A stretch of DNA of 30,474 nucleotides from UBA12068 sp038318455 (GCA_038318455.1 JBBQCF010000007.1:1-30474); one strand, 5' to 3'. Positions 8,725 to 16,954 are shown, counted from the stretch's first letter. Translations and numbers: made by a program. The notes: generated from the sequence alone by a model not told the origin.

Positions 8725-8901
8725 ATGACAAGACGAAAAAATGAAAATGAAAATATTCGCAAATTGACAAAAATCGGAGGCAAGTCTGTTGGACTTACTT
8801 TGCCAATTGAAATTGTGCGAGAACTCGGTTGGCGAGAAAAGCAAAAAGTTGTCGTGAAACTTGAAAAAAGAAAGATTATTATCAGTGATTGGAAAAAATA
8901 G
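8725..8901 (+). CDS. AbrB/MazE-like swapped-hairpin DNA-binding protein (58 aa)
   Basis: A small basic protein beginning MTRRKNENENIRKLTKIGGK. The stretch 'KLTKIGGKSVGLTLP' followed by 'VRELGWREKQKVVVKLEKR' and 'KIIISDW' matches the SpoVT/AbrB fold used by transition-state regulators and by MazE-type antitoxins: a beta strand with KIG, a GxSxGxTLP turn and a helix ending xLGW. No toxin gene lies beside it (pgk follows at 68 bases), so a lone transcription factor is more likely than an antitoxin. The palindromic operator directly upstream suggests autoregulation. The start is the only ATG that places the domain at the N-terminus. Confidence 0.8.
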   Translation: MTRRKNENENIRKLTKIGGKSVGLTLPIEIVRELGWREKQKVVVKLEKRKIIISDWKK

Positions 8902-8968
8902 CCAAAACTGAAATTTGAAGCAAAATCAAAAGGATATAATTAGGATATAAAAATTAAAATTTAAGACT

Positions 8969-10018
8969 ATGGAAATCCAAACAATACAGGAAGGTGTTTT
9001 TCTTAATAGGAAAGTTTTGGTGCGAGCGGACTTTAATGTTGCGATTGAAGATGGGAATGTTAAGGAAAAATTCAAATTAGAGGCTTGCAAGAAAACAGTG
9101 GATCATTTGCTTTCGCAAGATGGCTGTAAGGTTGCACTTGTTTCACATCTGGGTCGTCCAGAGGGAAAAGTTGACCCGAAGTTTTCATTATTACAAATCA
9201 AAGATGAACTCGAAGTAATCTTGGGCAGGAAAATTATTTTTGTTGCTGATTGTGTGGGCGAGGGTGTTAAGAAAGCCCTGGAATCACTTTCGTCAGGAGA
9301 AATTATTCTCTTGGAAAATGTTCGTTTTCACCAGGGAGATGAGAAAAATGACAGTGAATTTGCTGGAAAGCTTGCTGAAAATTTTGATGCTTTTGTTAAT
9401 GATGCTTTTAGTGTTTGTCATCGCGATCAAGCTTCTGTTACAGGTGTGACTAAATTTATCAAAAGTTATGCTGGTTTGTGGCTGCAAGAAGAATTGAAAA
9501 ATCTTAATCGCGTTATTCATGAGCCAGAATATCCAGCTACTGCTATCATTGGAGGTGCCAAAATTGAAACAAAATTACCACTCATAAATCGTTTCGAGCA
9601 AGCCTATGCTCATATTTTGGTGGGAGGAAGAATTGCCAATGAGGCTATTGATCAAGGGATGTCATTTTCTGCAAAGGTTATATTGCCAAATGATTTTGCC
9701 AAAGACCGCCTTGATATTGGACCAAAAACAATCAAGAGATTTAAGGATATCATTGCGTCTTCCAAAGTCGTCGTTTGGAATGGTCCTATGGGTAAATTTG
9801 AAGAATCTCCATATGACATTGGAACAAGAGAAATTCTTGATGCTGTCATTGAGAGCGACGCTTTTACTCTTATTGGCGGGGGAGAATCAGTTCAAGTGTT
9901 GGAAGAGAATGGATTGATGGATAAGGTATCTTTTGTCTCAACTGGGGGCGGGGCAATGCTGGAATATTTAAGTGGAAATTCTATGCCTGGAATCGAAGCT
10001 CTTCGTACAAAAGAATAA
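8969..10018 (+). CDS. pgk: Phosphoglycerate kinase, short form
   Basis: Interconverts 1,3-bisphosphoglycerate + ADP and 3-phosphoglycerate + ATP in glycolysis. Seen: 'VRADFNVAI' and 'VSHLGRPEGK' (3-PG binding), 'LLENVRFH', 'NDAFSVCHRDQAS' (normally NDAFgtaHRaHaS), 'AIIGGAKIETKLPL', 'VVWNGPMGKFE', and the nucleotide motifs 'LIGGGES' and 'VSTGGGAMLEYL'. At 349 residues it is ~45-60 shorter than the usual ~400; the loss falls mainly in the C-domain between 'IDQGM' and 'KVVVWNGPMG'. All substrate motifs remain, so it should be active. A TATAAT at 8935-8940 may serve as -10 box, but no good -35 accompanies it. eno follows after one small gene. Confidence 0.95.
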   Translation: MEIQTIQEGVFLNRKVLVRADFNVAIEDGNVKEKFKLEACKKTVDHLLSQDGCKVALVSHLGRPEGKVDPKFSLLQIKDELEVILGRKIIFVADCVGEGVKKALESLSSGEIILLENVRFHQGDEKNDSEFAGKLAENFDAFVNDAFSVCHRDQASVTGVTKFIKSYAGLWLQEELKNLNRVIHEPEYPATAIIGGAKIETKLPLINRFEQAYAHILVGGRIANEAIDQGMSFSAKVILPNDFAKDRLDIGPKTIKRFKDIIASSKVVVWNGPMGKFEESPYDIGTREILDAVIESDAFTLIGGGESVQVLEENGLMDKVSFVSTGGGAMLEYLSGNSMPGIEALRTKE

Positions 10019-10027
10019 GAAATATTT

Positions 10028-10056
10028 TTGAAAAATTGAACCTAATGTGTTATAAT
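10028..10056 (+). promoter_or_regulatory. Probable sigma70-type promoter for the membrane-protein/eno pair
   Basis: TTGAAA (10028-10033), a 17-base spacer and a perfect TATAAT (10051-10056) begin ten bases after the pgk stop. The -10 context TGTGTTATAATAAAAA recurs at 29396-29411. Confidence 0.65.
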
Positions 10057-10158
10057 AAAAAAAGAAATACTATTGAACTTGTATTGGTATATTGTTTGAA
10101 AAAATGACGCAAGCTTTTACTATTAGGGTTATTGATAATACTAAAAAATAAGTTATTT

Positions 10159-10770
10159 ATGGAGAGTCCTCAATTTAAGGCTGGAAATATTGGCGTATTC
10201 AATGAAAAAATAGATTTGAGAGAATTTAGAAATGTTGAGCCAATTTCTATTTTCGGTTTATATGTTTCAGAAACATTGTTATTTTTGGGAATATTACTAG
10301 TATTGTTTAATAATTTGAATTTAATAGCTCCTGGAAGTTATTTTGGATCTGCGAATTGGGTTACGATGGTTGTTTTTTTGATTGGAATTTGTATTAATTT
10401 TATTTCAATTCCTTTTTTATACTATTCTAGCTTTAAGCATTTCACTAACGAGCTTGATTTTTGGGATAGGGAAACATTTTGGATTTTGCCAATGTTTTTT
10501 TTCGGAACATTTTTTGTGTATAGTGCTGCTATTGCTCCTGCGCTTATTATGATCGCATTGTCCGTTTTGATTATTGCGCCGGTGCATATTGTTTTTGTGT
10601 TAAAGGCTCAAAAAGTTAATAAGGAAAGTTCGAGAGGTAGTCTGGCTAATTATGGGCAGTATGTGATGACTCTCAAATATTTGTCAGCATATTATATTGT
10701 TTTATTGCCAACACTAGTTGTTCTTGACCCATTAGGTTCTGTGTTTATGTGGATTCGTTTAAATATTTAA
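10159..10770 (+). CDS. Unrecognised small integral membrane protein
   Basis: A 203-residue protein with about four or five hydrophobic segments (roughly 'ETLLFLGILLVLF', 'WVTMVVFLIGICINFI', 'FFFGTFFVYSAA' and 'IMIALSVLIIAPVHIVFVL', plus a last one near 'SAYYIVLLPTLVVLD'). The N-terminal ~30 residues are polar. I see no catalytic motif and do not recognise the family. The start is placed at ATG 10159; a TTG nine codons upstream (10132) is possible but gives a less plausible N-terminus. It lies between pgk and eno, 21 bases before eno, and is probably co-transcribed with eno from the promoter at 10028. Glycolytic context alone does not give it a function. Confidence 0.7.
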   Translation: MESPQFKAGNIGVFNEKIDLREFRNVEPISIFGLYVSETLLFLGILLVLFNNLNLIAPGSYFGSANWVTMVVFLIGICINFISIPFLYYSSFKHFTNELDFWDRETFWILPMFFFGTFFVYSAAIAPALIMIALSVLIIAPVHIVFVLKAQKVNKESSRGSLANYGQYVMTLKYLSAYYIVLLPTLVVLDPLGSVFMWIRLNI

Positions 10771-10791
10771 ATTGTAAAATAAATAAAAGAT

Positions 10792-12087
10792 ATGCTTAAG
10801 ATAAAAGATATTGTCGCAAGAGAAATTTTGGATTCACGTGGAAATCCAACGGTGGAAGTGGAAGTTTTTTTGAGTGGTGGAGAAAGTGCCGTGGCAGCTG
10901 TTCCTTCTGGAGCATCAACTGGAAAATTTGAAGCACTAGAACTTCGCGATGGCGATGAAAATCGTTATGGCGGACTAGGCGTTCTTTTGGCAGTGAAAAA
11001 CGTTAATACAAAAATAAAAGATGCACTTATTGGCAAAGATGCTAGCGAGCAATTTGTTATTGATGAAACAATGCTTGAATTGGATGGCACGGAAAACAAA
11101 TCTAATCTGGGAGCTAATGCAATTTTGGGAGTTTCTTTGGCTGTTTGTAGAGTTTCTGCGAAAGCACAAAAAATTCCACTTTATAAATACATCAATAAAA
11201 TTTCTGGTTTAAAAGTGAAGCCTAAACTTCCAGTACCGATGTTTAATGTGCTTAATGGTGGAATGCACAGTGATAGTGGTTTGAGCATCCAGGAATTTAA
11301 AGTTATTCCAACCGGAATCAAGACATTTGCTGAACAATTAAGGACTGGTAGTGAAGTTTTTCACAAATTAAAAAAACTTATTGAAGCTGATCATCATAGT
11401 AGTGGTGTTGGTGATGAAGGAGGATTTTCGCCAAAACTAGAGAGTAATACTCGTGCGTTGGAAATAATTAATCAAGCCATCACTGAAAGTGGCTACAAGC
11501 TTGGCACTGAAGTTAATCTTGGTATTGATGCTGCTGCTAGTAACTTTTACAATGAAGAAGAAAAATATTATATGGTTAAGCCCGAAGGTGTGCGTTTGGA
11601 GCCAGAGCGCTTGATTAGTATGTATAAAGAATGGATTGATAGATATCATGTGGTTTCAATTGAGGATGGATTGGCGGAGGATGTTTGGGAAGATTGGACC
11701 AATATGACTGAAAAAATTGCTGGCAAGAAAATTTTGGAGGGAATTCCGAAAGATGTTATGACTGAAAATTTGTTGGTGGGCGATGATCTATTGGTGACGA
11801 ATGTTAAACGCGTGGAAAGAGCTATTAAGGAAAAAGCTTGTAACACTGTGCTTATTAAGGTGAATCAAATCGGAAGTCTTTCTGAAACCCTTGCTTGTAT
11901 TCGTCTAGCTAAGAAAAACGGACTTAAGATTATGATTTCTCATCGCTCTGGCGAAACAACGGATGATTTCATTGCTGATCTTGCTGCTGGAACTGCTGCA
12001 GAGTTTATTAAGTCAGGATCACTTTCTCGTGGCGAAAGACTTTGCAAATATAATCGCTTGATGAAGATTGAACAGGAACTTAAATAA
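10792..12087 (+). CDS. eno: Enolase
   Basis: Converts 2-phosphoglycerate to phosphoenolpyruvate; Mg-dependent and cytoplasmic, also part of degradosomes in some bacteria. Seen: 'REILDSRGNPTVEVEV', 'PSGASTGKFEALELRDGD', 'LGANAILGVSLA', 'VGDEGGFSPKL', metal ligands in 'GIDAAAS', 'SIEDGLAED' and 'GDDLLVTN', the catalytic lysine in 'LIKVNQIGS', and 'ISHRSGETTDDFIADLA'. At 431 residues it is full-length and well conserved. It follows the small membrane protein by 21 bases and no strong SD precedes the ATG. After the stop lies a leader rich in 9-nt repeats, not a clear terminator. Confidence 0.97.
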   Translation: MLKIKDIVAREILDSRGNPTVEVEVFLSGGESAVAAVPSGASTGKFEALELRDGDENRYGGLGVLLAVKNVNTKIKDALIGKDASEQFVIDETMLELDGTENKSNLGANAILGVSLAVCRVSAKAQKIPLYKYINKISGLKVKPKLPVPMFNVLNGGMHSDSGLSIQEFKVIPTGIKTFAEQLRTGSEVFHKLKKLIEADHHSSGVGDEGGFSPKLESNTRALEIINQAITESGYKLGTEVNLGIDAAASNFYNEEEKYYMVKPEGVRLEPERLISMYKEWIDRYHVVSIEDGLAEDVWEDWTNMTEKIAGKKILEGIPKDVMTENLLVGDDLLVTNVKRVERAIKEKACNTVLIKVNQIGSLSETLACIRLAKKNGLKIMISHRSGETTDDFIADLAAGTAAEFIKSGSLSRGERLCKYNRLMKIEQELK

Positions 12088-12177
12088 GTTTATAAGGTAT
12101 AAAGCTCGTAAAGTTTTTAAAGCTAAACAAGGAATTATTTTAATTTCCTTGATGAACTTGATGAACTTGATGAATTT
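12088..12177 (+). repeat. Two blocks of degenerate 9-nt tandem repeats between eno and the PfkB gene
   Basis: Block 1 (12088-12123) has four 9-base units of pattern nnnTAAAGn (GTTTATAAG, GTATAAAGC, TCGTAAAGT, TTTTAAAGC). Block 2 (12151-12177) has GATGAACTT twice then GATGAATTT and ends 11 bases before the start codon. A small AAGGAA/TTCCTT hairpin (12129-12150) separates them. Confidence 0.75.
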
Positions 12178-12188
12178 GGAACTTTCTC

Positions 12189-13184
12189 ATGACAAAAATT
12201 CTCACAATTGGTTCAGTATGTAAGGATATGTTTTTTCCTACAAGCGAGGGTATCGTTATAGAAACACCGAATGATCTTGAGTCACAAAAAAAGATTTCTT
12301 TTGAACTTGGCGCAAAATATCACATTGAAAAGAGATATGAAACATTGGGTGGAATTTCAATTAATGTGGCGACTGGTTTGGTGAAACTCGGAGAGAGTGT
12401 TTCGTGCTATACTATTATTGGAGATGATGAAATTGGAAAATGGATTATTGCTGAACTTAAAAAAGCTGACATTTCATTATTAGCCGATTGTGTTGAAAAA
12501 GATTGTCAAAGTGATTTGTCGTGCATCTTGGTTGATGAAGAAAGTGCTGATCGAATTATTTTTTCTAATCAAATTGCAAATAAAAAACTTGTCATTAAAA
12601 AAGAAAAGATTGGTCATCCAGATTGGATATTTATTGGAGATTTGGCTGGAAAGTGGCAACATAATATGGATACTATAATTGATTTTGCTAGAAAAACAAA
12701 TACGCCGGTAGCTTTTAATCCTAGACAGCAAAATATCCATGATGATCCTAAAAAAATAATTCAAACTATTACTGCTTGTGATATATTATTTCTAAATAAA
12801 GATGAGGCAATAGAAATTATTAAGAGTTATGATGAACATGTGGTGCTAGAATTGTTGAATGAAGAAGAATATTTGGTGAAAAATTTATATAAAATCGGTG
12901 TTAAAATTGTGGCAATCACTGATGGTGCAAGAGGCGCCTGGGCATATGATGGAATTGATGTTTTGCATGTGAATGCTGCCATGAAAAAAGCTGTGGATAC
13001 TACTGGTGCTGGAGATGCATTTTCGAGTGGATTTCTTGCTGCTCATCTTAAGGGAAAGAATTTGAAAATGTCATTAAGGTGGGGAATTGCAAATAGCAGT
13101 AATTCTGTAACTGAATATGGTGGACAGGCTGGCTTATTGAATCAAGCTGAAATTGTTGAGGCTGTTGATGAAAAATTAAACTGA
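12189..13184 (+). CDS. PfkB-family sugar/nucleoside kinase
   Basis: Ribokinase-like fold enzyme that phosphorylates a sugar, sugar phosphate or nucleoside. The N-terminal signature is 'YETLGGISINVATGLVKLGE' and the C-terminal ATP/anion-hole signature 'DTTGAGDAFSSGFLAAHLKG', with the catalytic base D276 in GAGD. 'AITDGARGAWAY' is the usual strand before the active site. At 331 residues it is a normal family size. An insertion near residues 20-50 ('NDLESQKKISFELGAKYH') precedes the GG motif. The substrate cannot be assigned. Neighbouring pgk and eno suggest carbohydrate metabolism, but the gene may be independently transcribed. It ends in TGA, the one clear use of TGA as stop in the window, evidence for the standard code. 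Confidence 0.88.
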   Translation: MTKILTIGSVCKDMFFPTSEGIVIETPNDLESQKKISFELGAKYHIEKRYETLGGISINVATGLVKLGESVSCYTIIGDDEIGKWIIAELKKADISLLADCVEKDCQSDLSCILVDEESADRIIFSNQIANKKLVIKKEKIGHPDWIFIGDLAGKWQHNMDTIIDFARKTNTPVAFNPRQQNIHDDPKKIIQTITACDILFLNKDEAIEIIKSYDEHVVLELLNEEEYLVKNLYKIGVKIVAITDGARGAWAYDGIDVLHVNAAMKKAVDTTGAGDAFSSGFLAAHLKGKNLKMSLRWGIANSSNSVTEYGGQAGLLNQAEIVEAVDEKLN

Positions 13185-13244
13185 TAAATTAGTAGGAAAT
13201 AATTTGAAATTTTAATTTTATTTTAAATTAAAAATTAAACAAGG

Positions 13245-14504
13245 ATGTCTATTTTTTCTAAAATATTTTCAAAAAGTAGTGCTGAATATTATTTAGCACT
13301 TGATGTTGGCACTGAATTTGCCAAGGCACTTGTTTTTCAAATCGATTCGGATGAAAAAATCGGATATGTTATTGGTGTTGGCAAAGAAAGACAAAAGAAA
13401 GGCAATATGCAAAGTGGCGCAGTTTCTGACATTTCAGGGGTTATTGATACTTGTAAAATTTCCATTAATGAAGCATTGGAGGAAGCAGGTATAAAGAAAA
13501 TAAAAAAAGCCATAGTCGGCATAGCTGGAGAACTAGTAAAGGGCACAACCACAACTGTCCATTATGAGCGTGGCAATGTTGATTCGCGCATTGATTTTCC
13601 AGAGCTTAAAAACATTATTCAAAAAGTTCAGACCAAGGCCTACGAAAGAATTCAAGAACAAATCGCTTGGGAAACAGGACAAGATATCGAAGTTAAACTT
13701 ATTAATGCTGCTATTGTTGATGTGCGCATAGATGGTTATCAAGTTACAAATCCGATAGGATTTCAAGGTAAGGACGTTTCTGTCAGTATTTTTAATGCGT
13801 ATGCTCCGATGATACATTTGGGCGCATTGCAAGCCATTGCAGATGAGCTTAATATTGATTTGCTAAGCATTGCTGCTGAACCATATGCTGTTGCGCGAAG
13901 TATTGATTATGATGACGCATTGGATTTCGGCGCTATTTTTATAGATATAGGTGGTGGAACAACTGATATCGCAGTCGTTCGAAACGGTGGACTTGAGGGA
14001 ACGAAAATGTTTGCTTTTGGCGGACGCGCATTTACCAAGAAATTGGCGCAGGAGTTGAGAATTGATTTTGAAGAAGCTGAAGAATTGAAGATTAAATATT
14101 CTGAAGGTAAATTGAGTGATAATATTAGCTTGAAAATTGAACAAATTTTGCAAAATGATGCGGCTGTTTGGCTTAGTGGAGTGGAACTTTCATTGTCTGA
14201 ATTTGCTGGCAGTGACGTGCTTCCTTCAAAGATATTGCTATGTGGTGGTGGCAGTGGACTACCTGGCATTAAGAAGATACTGCTTACCTCGCAATGGGTC
14301 CGTAGCCTGCCATTTTCAAAAGCTCCGAGTGTGAATTATTTACAACCAAAAGATGTTGTTCGCATTATTGATAAGACAGGCAAATTATTGAATCCTCAAG
14401 ATGTTACACCAATGGGACTGGCTAATTTGGTTATGGATGTTACTGGTGAGGAGAAAGTCATGGCGGGAATACTGCGAAGAGTTTTAAAAATAATGCAAGA
14501 TTAA
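13245..14504 (+). CDS. FtsA-like actin-fold ATPase
   Basis: An actin/Hsp70-superfamily protein of the FtsA/PilM group. Seen: phosphate-1 motif in 'YYLALDVGTEFAKALVF', an SHS2-type region (about residues 45-175) with 'IKKAIVGIAGELVKG', phosphate-2 'AIFIDIGGGTTDIAVVR' and the adenosine motif 'ILLCGGGSGLPGIKKIL'. FtsA tethers FtsZ to the membrane at division; PilM works in type IV pilus assembly. The C-terminus ends 'EKVMAGILRRVLKIM', which could be the amphipathic membrane-targeting helix of FtsA. No ftsZ, ftsQ or pil genes lie in the window, so I leave the symbol open, with FtsA favoured. The next gene encodes a membrane protein and may be functionally linked. Confidence 0.85.
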   Translation: MSIFSKIFSKSSAEYYLALDVGTEFAKALVFQIDSDEKIGYVIGVGKERQKKGNMQSGAVSDISGVIDTCKISINEALEEAGIKKIKKAIVGIAGELVKGTTTTVHYERGNVDSRIDFPELKNIIQKVQTKAYERIQEQIAWETGQDIEVKLINAAIVDVRIDGYQVTNPIGFQGKDVSVSIFNAYAPMIHLGALQAIADELNIDLLSIAAEPYAVARSIDYDDALDFGAIFIDIGGGTTDIAVVRNGGLEGTKMFAFGGRAFTKKLAQELRIDFEEAEELKIKYSEGKLSDNISLKIEQILQNDAAVWLSGVELSLSEFAGSDVLPSKILLCGGGSGLPGIKKILLTSQWVRSLPFSKAPSVNYLQPKDVVRIIDKTGKLLNPQDVTPMGLANLVMDVTGEEKVMAGILRRVLKIMQD

Positions 14505-14529
14505 TTTTATATAACATAGCCTGTATAAT
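14501..14529 (+). promoter_or_regulatory. Weak promoter candidate before the baseplate-J-like gene
   Basis: TATAAT (14524-14529) with a poor -35 (TTAATT, 14501-14506) at 17 bases overlaps the end of the FtsA-like gene. Its transcript would carry a hairpin (AAATATGG/CCATATTT, 14540-14547 and 14578-14585) just before the ATG at 14596. Confidence 0.3.
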
Positions 14530-14595
14530 ATAAAATATGAAATATGGATTTGGAGCTTCTGCTTCTTATCGCATGTTCCATATTTTGCAATAACT

Positions 14596-16455
14596 ATGTC
14601 AAGAACATTTTATATCGATATGGAAGAGGAAATTTCTTCCGTTATCGATCGTTTAAATGAATCAGAAGATGTCGATAATTATTTCGTGGTCCCAAAGCGC
14701 GCAATTTTTTTACAAAGTATTGTGAATTTGAAATTACTTAAACGTGAGGCTGATAAAATCGGAAAACATGTTATTATTGTCACTCAAGATGAAGTTGGAG
14801 CATCCATGGCTGAACGAAGTGGTCTTGTGGTGCAAAGTGTGCTTGAGGAAATTGAGCCTGATATTGAAAAAGAGGAAGAATTTCCAAGTGAAGAAAAACA
14901 GCAAGAGATGAAAAGCATGAACATTTCCCAAAACAAACAAACTAGACTCAAGGATGTTGGAACTGATAATTTTTATGATCTATCTTTTGATAAAAATAAA
15001 AACAAGGTTGATGTTGACATCAGGTCAAAAACAGGAAATATGCGCATCAATTCAATTCAGGCTAAAAATGAGAGTAAAGATTCTTTGCGCGGTAGAATTG
15101 TTATACCCAAACCATTAAGCAAAAAAATCCAGCCAAAACCATTAATTCAACCAAGGAAGGATGTTGTTGTAGATGAAGGTATTTATAAGCAAAATCTTGA
15201 TTCTCAAAAAGAAAAAGTTTTAGAGAGAATGTATTCTCCTGCTCAAGGTGCTGAAGCTCAAGCGAAACAATCTAAGAATTTGCCGGTAGCTGAAAGAAAA
15301 ATAAAAAAAATATTCATAGGATTTATCTTGCTCTGTTTGATTGCTTTTGTTGGAGTGGCTGTATATTTATTTTTTCCTAGTGCAAAGATATTAATTGAAC
15401 CGAATATAATCAAAAACAAAATAAATCTTAATTTGATTGGTAGTAGTGAAATTTCCGAGATTGATAATTTAAATATTCCAATTAAAATTATAGATAAGGA
15501 TGATACTATTTCTTTTTCTTATGATATGAAGGGAAATAGCTCTCTCATGAGTGGTAAAAAAGCTCATGGTAGTGTTGTTATTTATAATGAATACGACTCT
15601 TCTCCTCAAGTTTTAATTGCCACAACCAGGCTTGAATCATCAGATGGTAAAATATTTCGTATTACAAAAAATGTAACTGTTCCTGGAACAACGAATGTTG
15701 GTGGAGATATTAAGCCAGGCGCAGTTACTGTAGAGGTTACAGCTGATCAGTCTGGAGCTGAATATAATCTTGAAGCTACTAATTTCAAAATACCTGGTTT
15801 TAAAGATGGTCCAAAATATGACAAGTTTTATGCTAAATCGACAGAAATCATGACCGGTGGTTCTGCTGGTGAAGAGGTTGTCGGTAAAGGCAAAATTGCT
15901 CAAGCTGATATCGATAGTGCGAAACAAAAGGCCGAGGCTGAAATTAAGGAAAAGATTGCCGAATCGGTCAGTGCTGATTTGTCTGCTGATGAGATAGTGC
16001 TAACTCAAGCTGAAAATATAACAATCACGAAATCTAGCACTCTGGCAAGAGTTGGCGACGCAGCTAGCTCATTTGAATATGTGGTTACTGCTAAAGTGCA
16101 TGCCTTGATTTTCTCCCAAGATGATGTGAAAAAAATCATGTTAGCCTCACTTAATAATGACGATAAAGCTAAAGATTTCAAGCAAACTATAGATAAAGTT
16201 GAATATGGGACAGTTAATGCTGATTTTGAGAAAAATACGCTAGAAATAAGGGTGAATAGCGATTCAATTGCAGTTCCAATTATAGATAGTGAGCAGATAA
16301 GAAGCGATTTATTGGGAAAAAATGAAGATCAGTTATTGGATGTATTAAAGAAATATTCAACCATAAAGAGCGTTAAAGTTGAATTTATGCCAACATTTGC
16401 TTCGAGGATACCACAATACAAAAATCGCGTGTCAGTTGAAGTGACAAATAACTAG
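14596..16455 (+). CDS. Single-pass membrane protein with baseplate-J-like extracytoplasmic region
   Basis: 619 residues in three parts. Residues 1-~95 form a soluble alpha/beta domain ('EEISSVIDRLNES', 'YFVVPKRAIFLQSIVNLKLL', 'GKHVIIVTQDEVGASMAERS') of a kind I associate with uncharacterised CPR proteins. A polar, charged linker runs to ~235. One membrane helix (about 238-259, 'IGFILLCLIAFVGVAVYLFF') is followed by an outer region of ~355 residues. There, 'SVVIYNEYDSSPQVLIATTR' and 'GGDIKPGAVTVEVTADQSG' resemble the Baseplate J/gp47-type fold as annotated in many CPR genomes. A helical KQKAEAEIKEKIAE segment follows. It lies 91 bases after the FtsA-like gene. A role in the cell envelope or a surface apparatus is inference; no phage genes surround it. 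Confidence 0.7.
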   Translation: MSRTFYIDMEEEISSVIDRLNESEDVDNYFVVPKRAIFLQSIVNLKLLKREADKIGKHVIIVTQDEVGASMAERSGLVVQSVLEEIEPDIEKEEEFPSEEKQQEMKSMNISQNKQTRLKDVGTDNFYDLSFDKNKNKVDVDIRSKTGNMRINSIQAKNESKDSLRGRIVIPKPLSKKIQPKPLIQPRKDVVVDEGIYKQNLDSQKEKVLERMYSPAQGAEAQAKQSKNLPVAERKIKKIFIGFILLCLIAFVGVAVYLFFPSAKILIEPNIIKNKINLNLIGSSEISEIDNLNIPIKIIDKDDTISFSYDMKGNSSLMSGKKAHGSVVIYNEYDSSPQVLIATTRLESSDGKIFRITKNVTVPGTTNVGGDIKPGAVTVEVTADQSGAEYNLEATNFKIPGFKDGPKYDKFYAKSTEIMTGGSAGEEVVGKGKIAQADIDSAKQKAEAEIKEKIAESVSADLSADEIVLTQAENITITKSSTLARVGDAASSFEYVVTAKVHALIFSQDDVKKIMLASLNNDDKAKDFKQTIDKVEYGTVNADFEKNTLEIRVNSDSIAVPIIDSEQIRSDLLGKNEDQLLDVLKKYSTIKSVKVEFMPTFASRIPQYKNRVSVEVTNN

Positions 16456-16522
16456 AATTAAGGCTTTTTTAGGCTATAAAATTAGAATAGATAAAAAAGA
16501 AAACAATGATGTGATACTGGGG

Positions 16523-16551
16523 TTGACAAGAAAACAATACTTTGTTAAGAT
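16523..16551 (+). promoter_or_regulatory. Main promoter of the infA/ribosomal protein operon
   Basis: A perfect TTGACA (16523-16528), 17-base spacer and TAAGAT (16546-16551). Predicted transcripts start near 16558 and carry a leader of ~120 bases before infA. This is the best -35 box in the 16-21 kb block. Confidence 0.8.
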
Positions 16552-16584
16552 TCCTATACGTTTTTGAGAAAACTTAATAGATTA

Positions 16585-16658
16585 TCCAGAGTAGAGGAAA
16601 TTACTATTTGAATTTCATGAATGAGGATAGTGTTCTGGAAGTAACCCCCTCTATTTTT
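16585..16658 (+). promoter_or_regulatory. Candidate transcription attenuator in the infA leader
   Basis: Terminator form: TAGAGG-aaa-TTACT (16592-16605) pairs with AGTAA-ccc-CCTCTA (16640-16653), followed by TTTTT. Alternative form: TCCAGA (16585-16590) pairs with TCTGGA (16634-16639) around a nested ACTAT/ATAGT helix (16603-16607, 16627-16631). The ACTAT helix reuses terminator bases and the outer helix crosses the terminator stem, so the two folds compete. It lies between promoter and infA. No known riboswitch class is recognised. Confidence 0.55.
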
Positions 16659-16680
16659 ATGATGTAATATAATTCAAACT

Positions 16681-16905
16681 ATGGCCCCAAAACAGGAAAA
16701 AGAGTTGATAAAACTCGAAGGAACAATCATTGAGACCCTTCCTAGCACAACATTTCGAGTGCGTTTGGATAATGGGCATGAGGTTTTGGCACATATTTCT
16801 GGAAGAATGAGAGTAAATTATATCAGATTGCTTCCGGGCGATAGAGTTTTAATGGAAATGAGCCCATATGATCTTACGAAAGGGCGAGTAACACAAAGAA
16901 TGTAG
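16681..16905 (+). CDS. infA: Translation initiation factor IF-1
   Basis: A 74-residue single S1/OB-fold protein that binds the ribosomal A site during initiation. Recognised from 'KLEGTIIETLPSTTFRVRLD', 'HEVLAHISGRMRVNYIRLL' and 'GDRVLMEMSPYDLTKGRVT', which follow bacterial IF-1 through its whole length (usual length 72). First gene of the ribosomal operon here; rpmJ follows after 101 bases, as in many bacteria. An additional TATAAT at 16668-16673 just before the ATG would give a leaderless message if used, but it has no -35 partner. Confidence 0.97.
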   Translation: MAPKQEKELIKLEGTIIETLPSTTFRVRLDNGHEVLAHISGRMRVNYIRLLPGDRVLMEMSPYDLTKGRVTQRM

Positions 16906-16919
16906 AACATGTATATATA

Positions 16920-16954
16920 GATAACTAATAACTAAAGACTCACAACTAATGACA
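16920..16954 (+). repeat. Degenerate 7-nt tandem repeat in the rpmJ leader
   Basis: Five consecutive heptamers: GATAACT, AATAACT, AAAGACT, CACAACT, AATGACA. They lie between infA and rpmJ, 53 bases before the rpmJ start. Confidence 0.65.

Noticed and set aside
8725..8901. AbrB-like protein as antitoxin of a toxin-antitoxin pair
   Set aside because: Both neighbours (mraY, pgk) are core enzymes and no toxin-sized frame is adjacent.
13210..13233. 9-bp A/T-only hairpin before the FtsA-like gene
   Set aside because: Low-complexity AT sequence makes this pairing likely by chance.
14596..16455. Baseplate-J-like region as evidence of a prophage
   Set aside because: No other phage genes occur nearby, and the protein has a bacterial membrane-anchor layout; the fold alone is not enough.
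16668..16673. TATAAT just before infA as promoter of a leaderless transcript
   Set aside because: Spacing to the ATG would fit, but the -35 position is CCCCCT, so it is not listed as a promoter.
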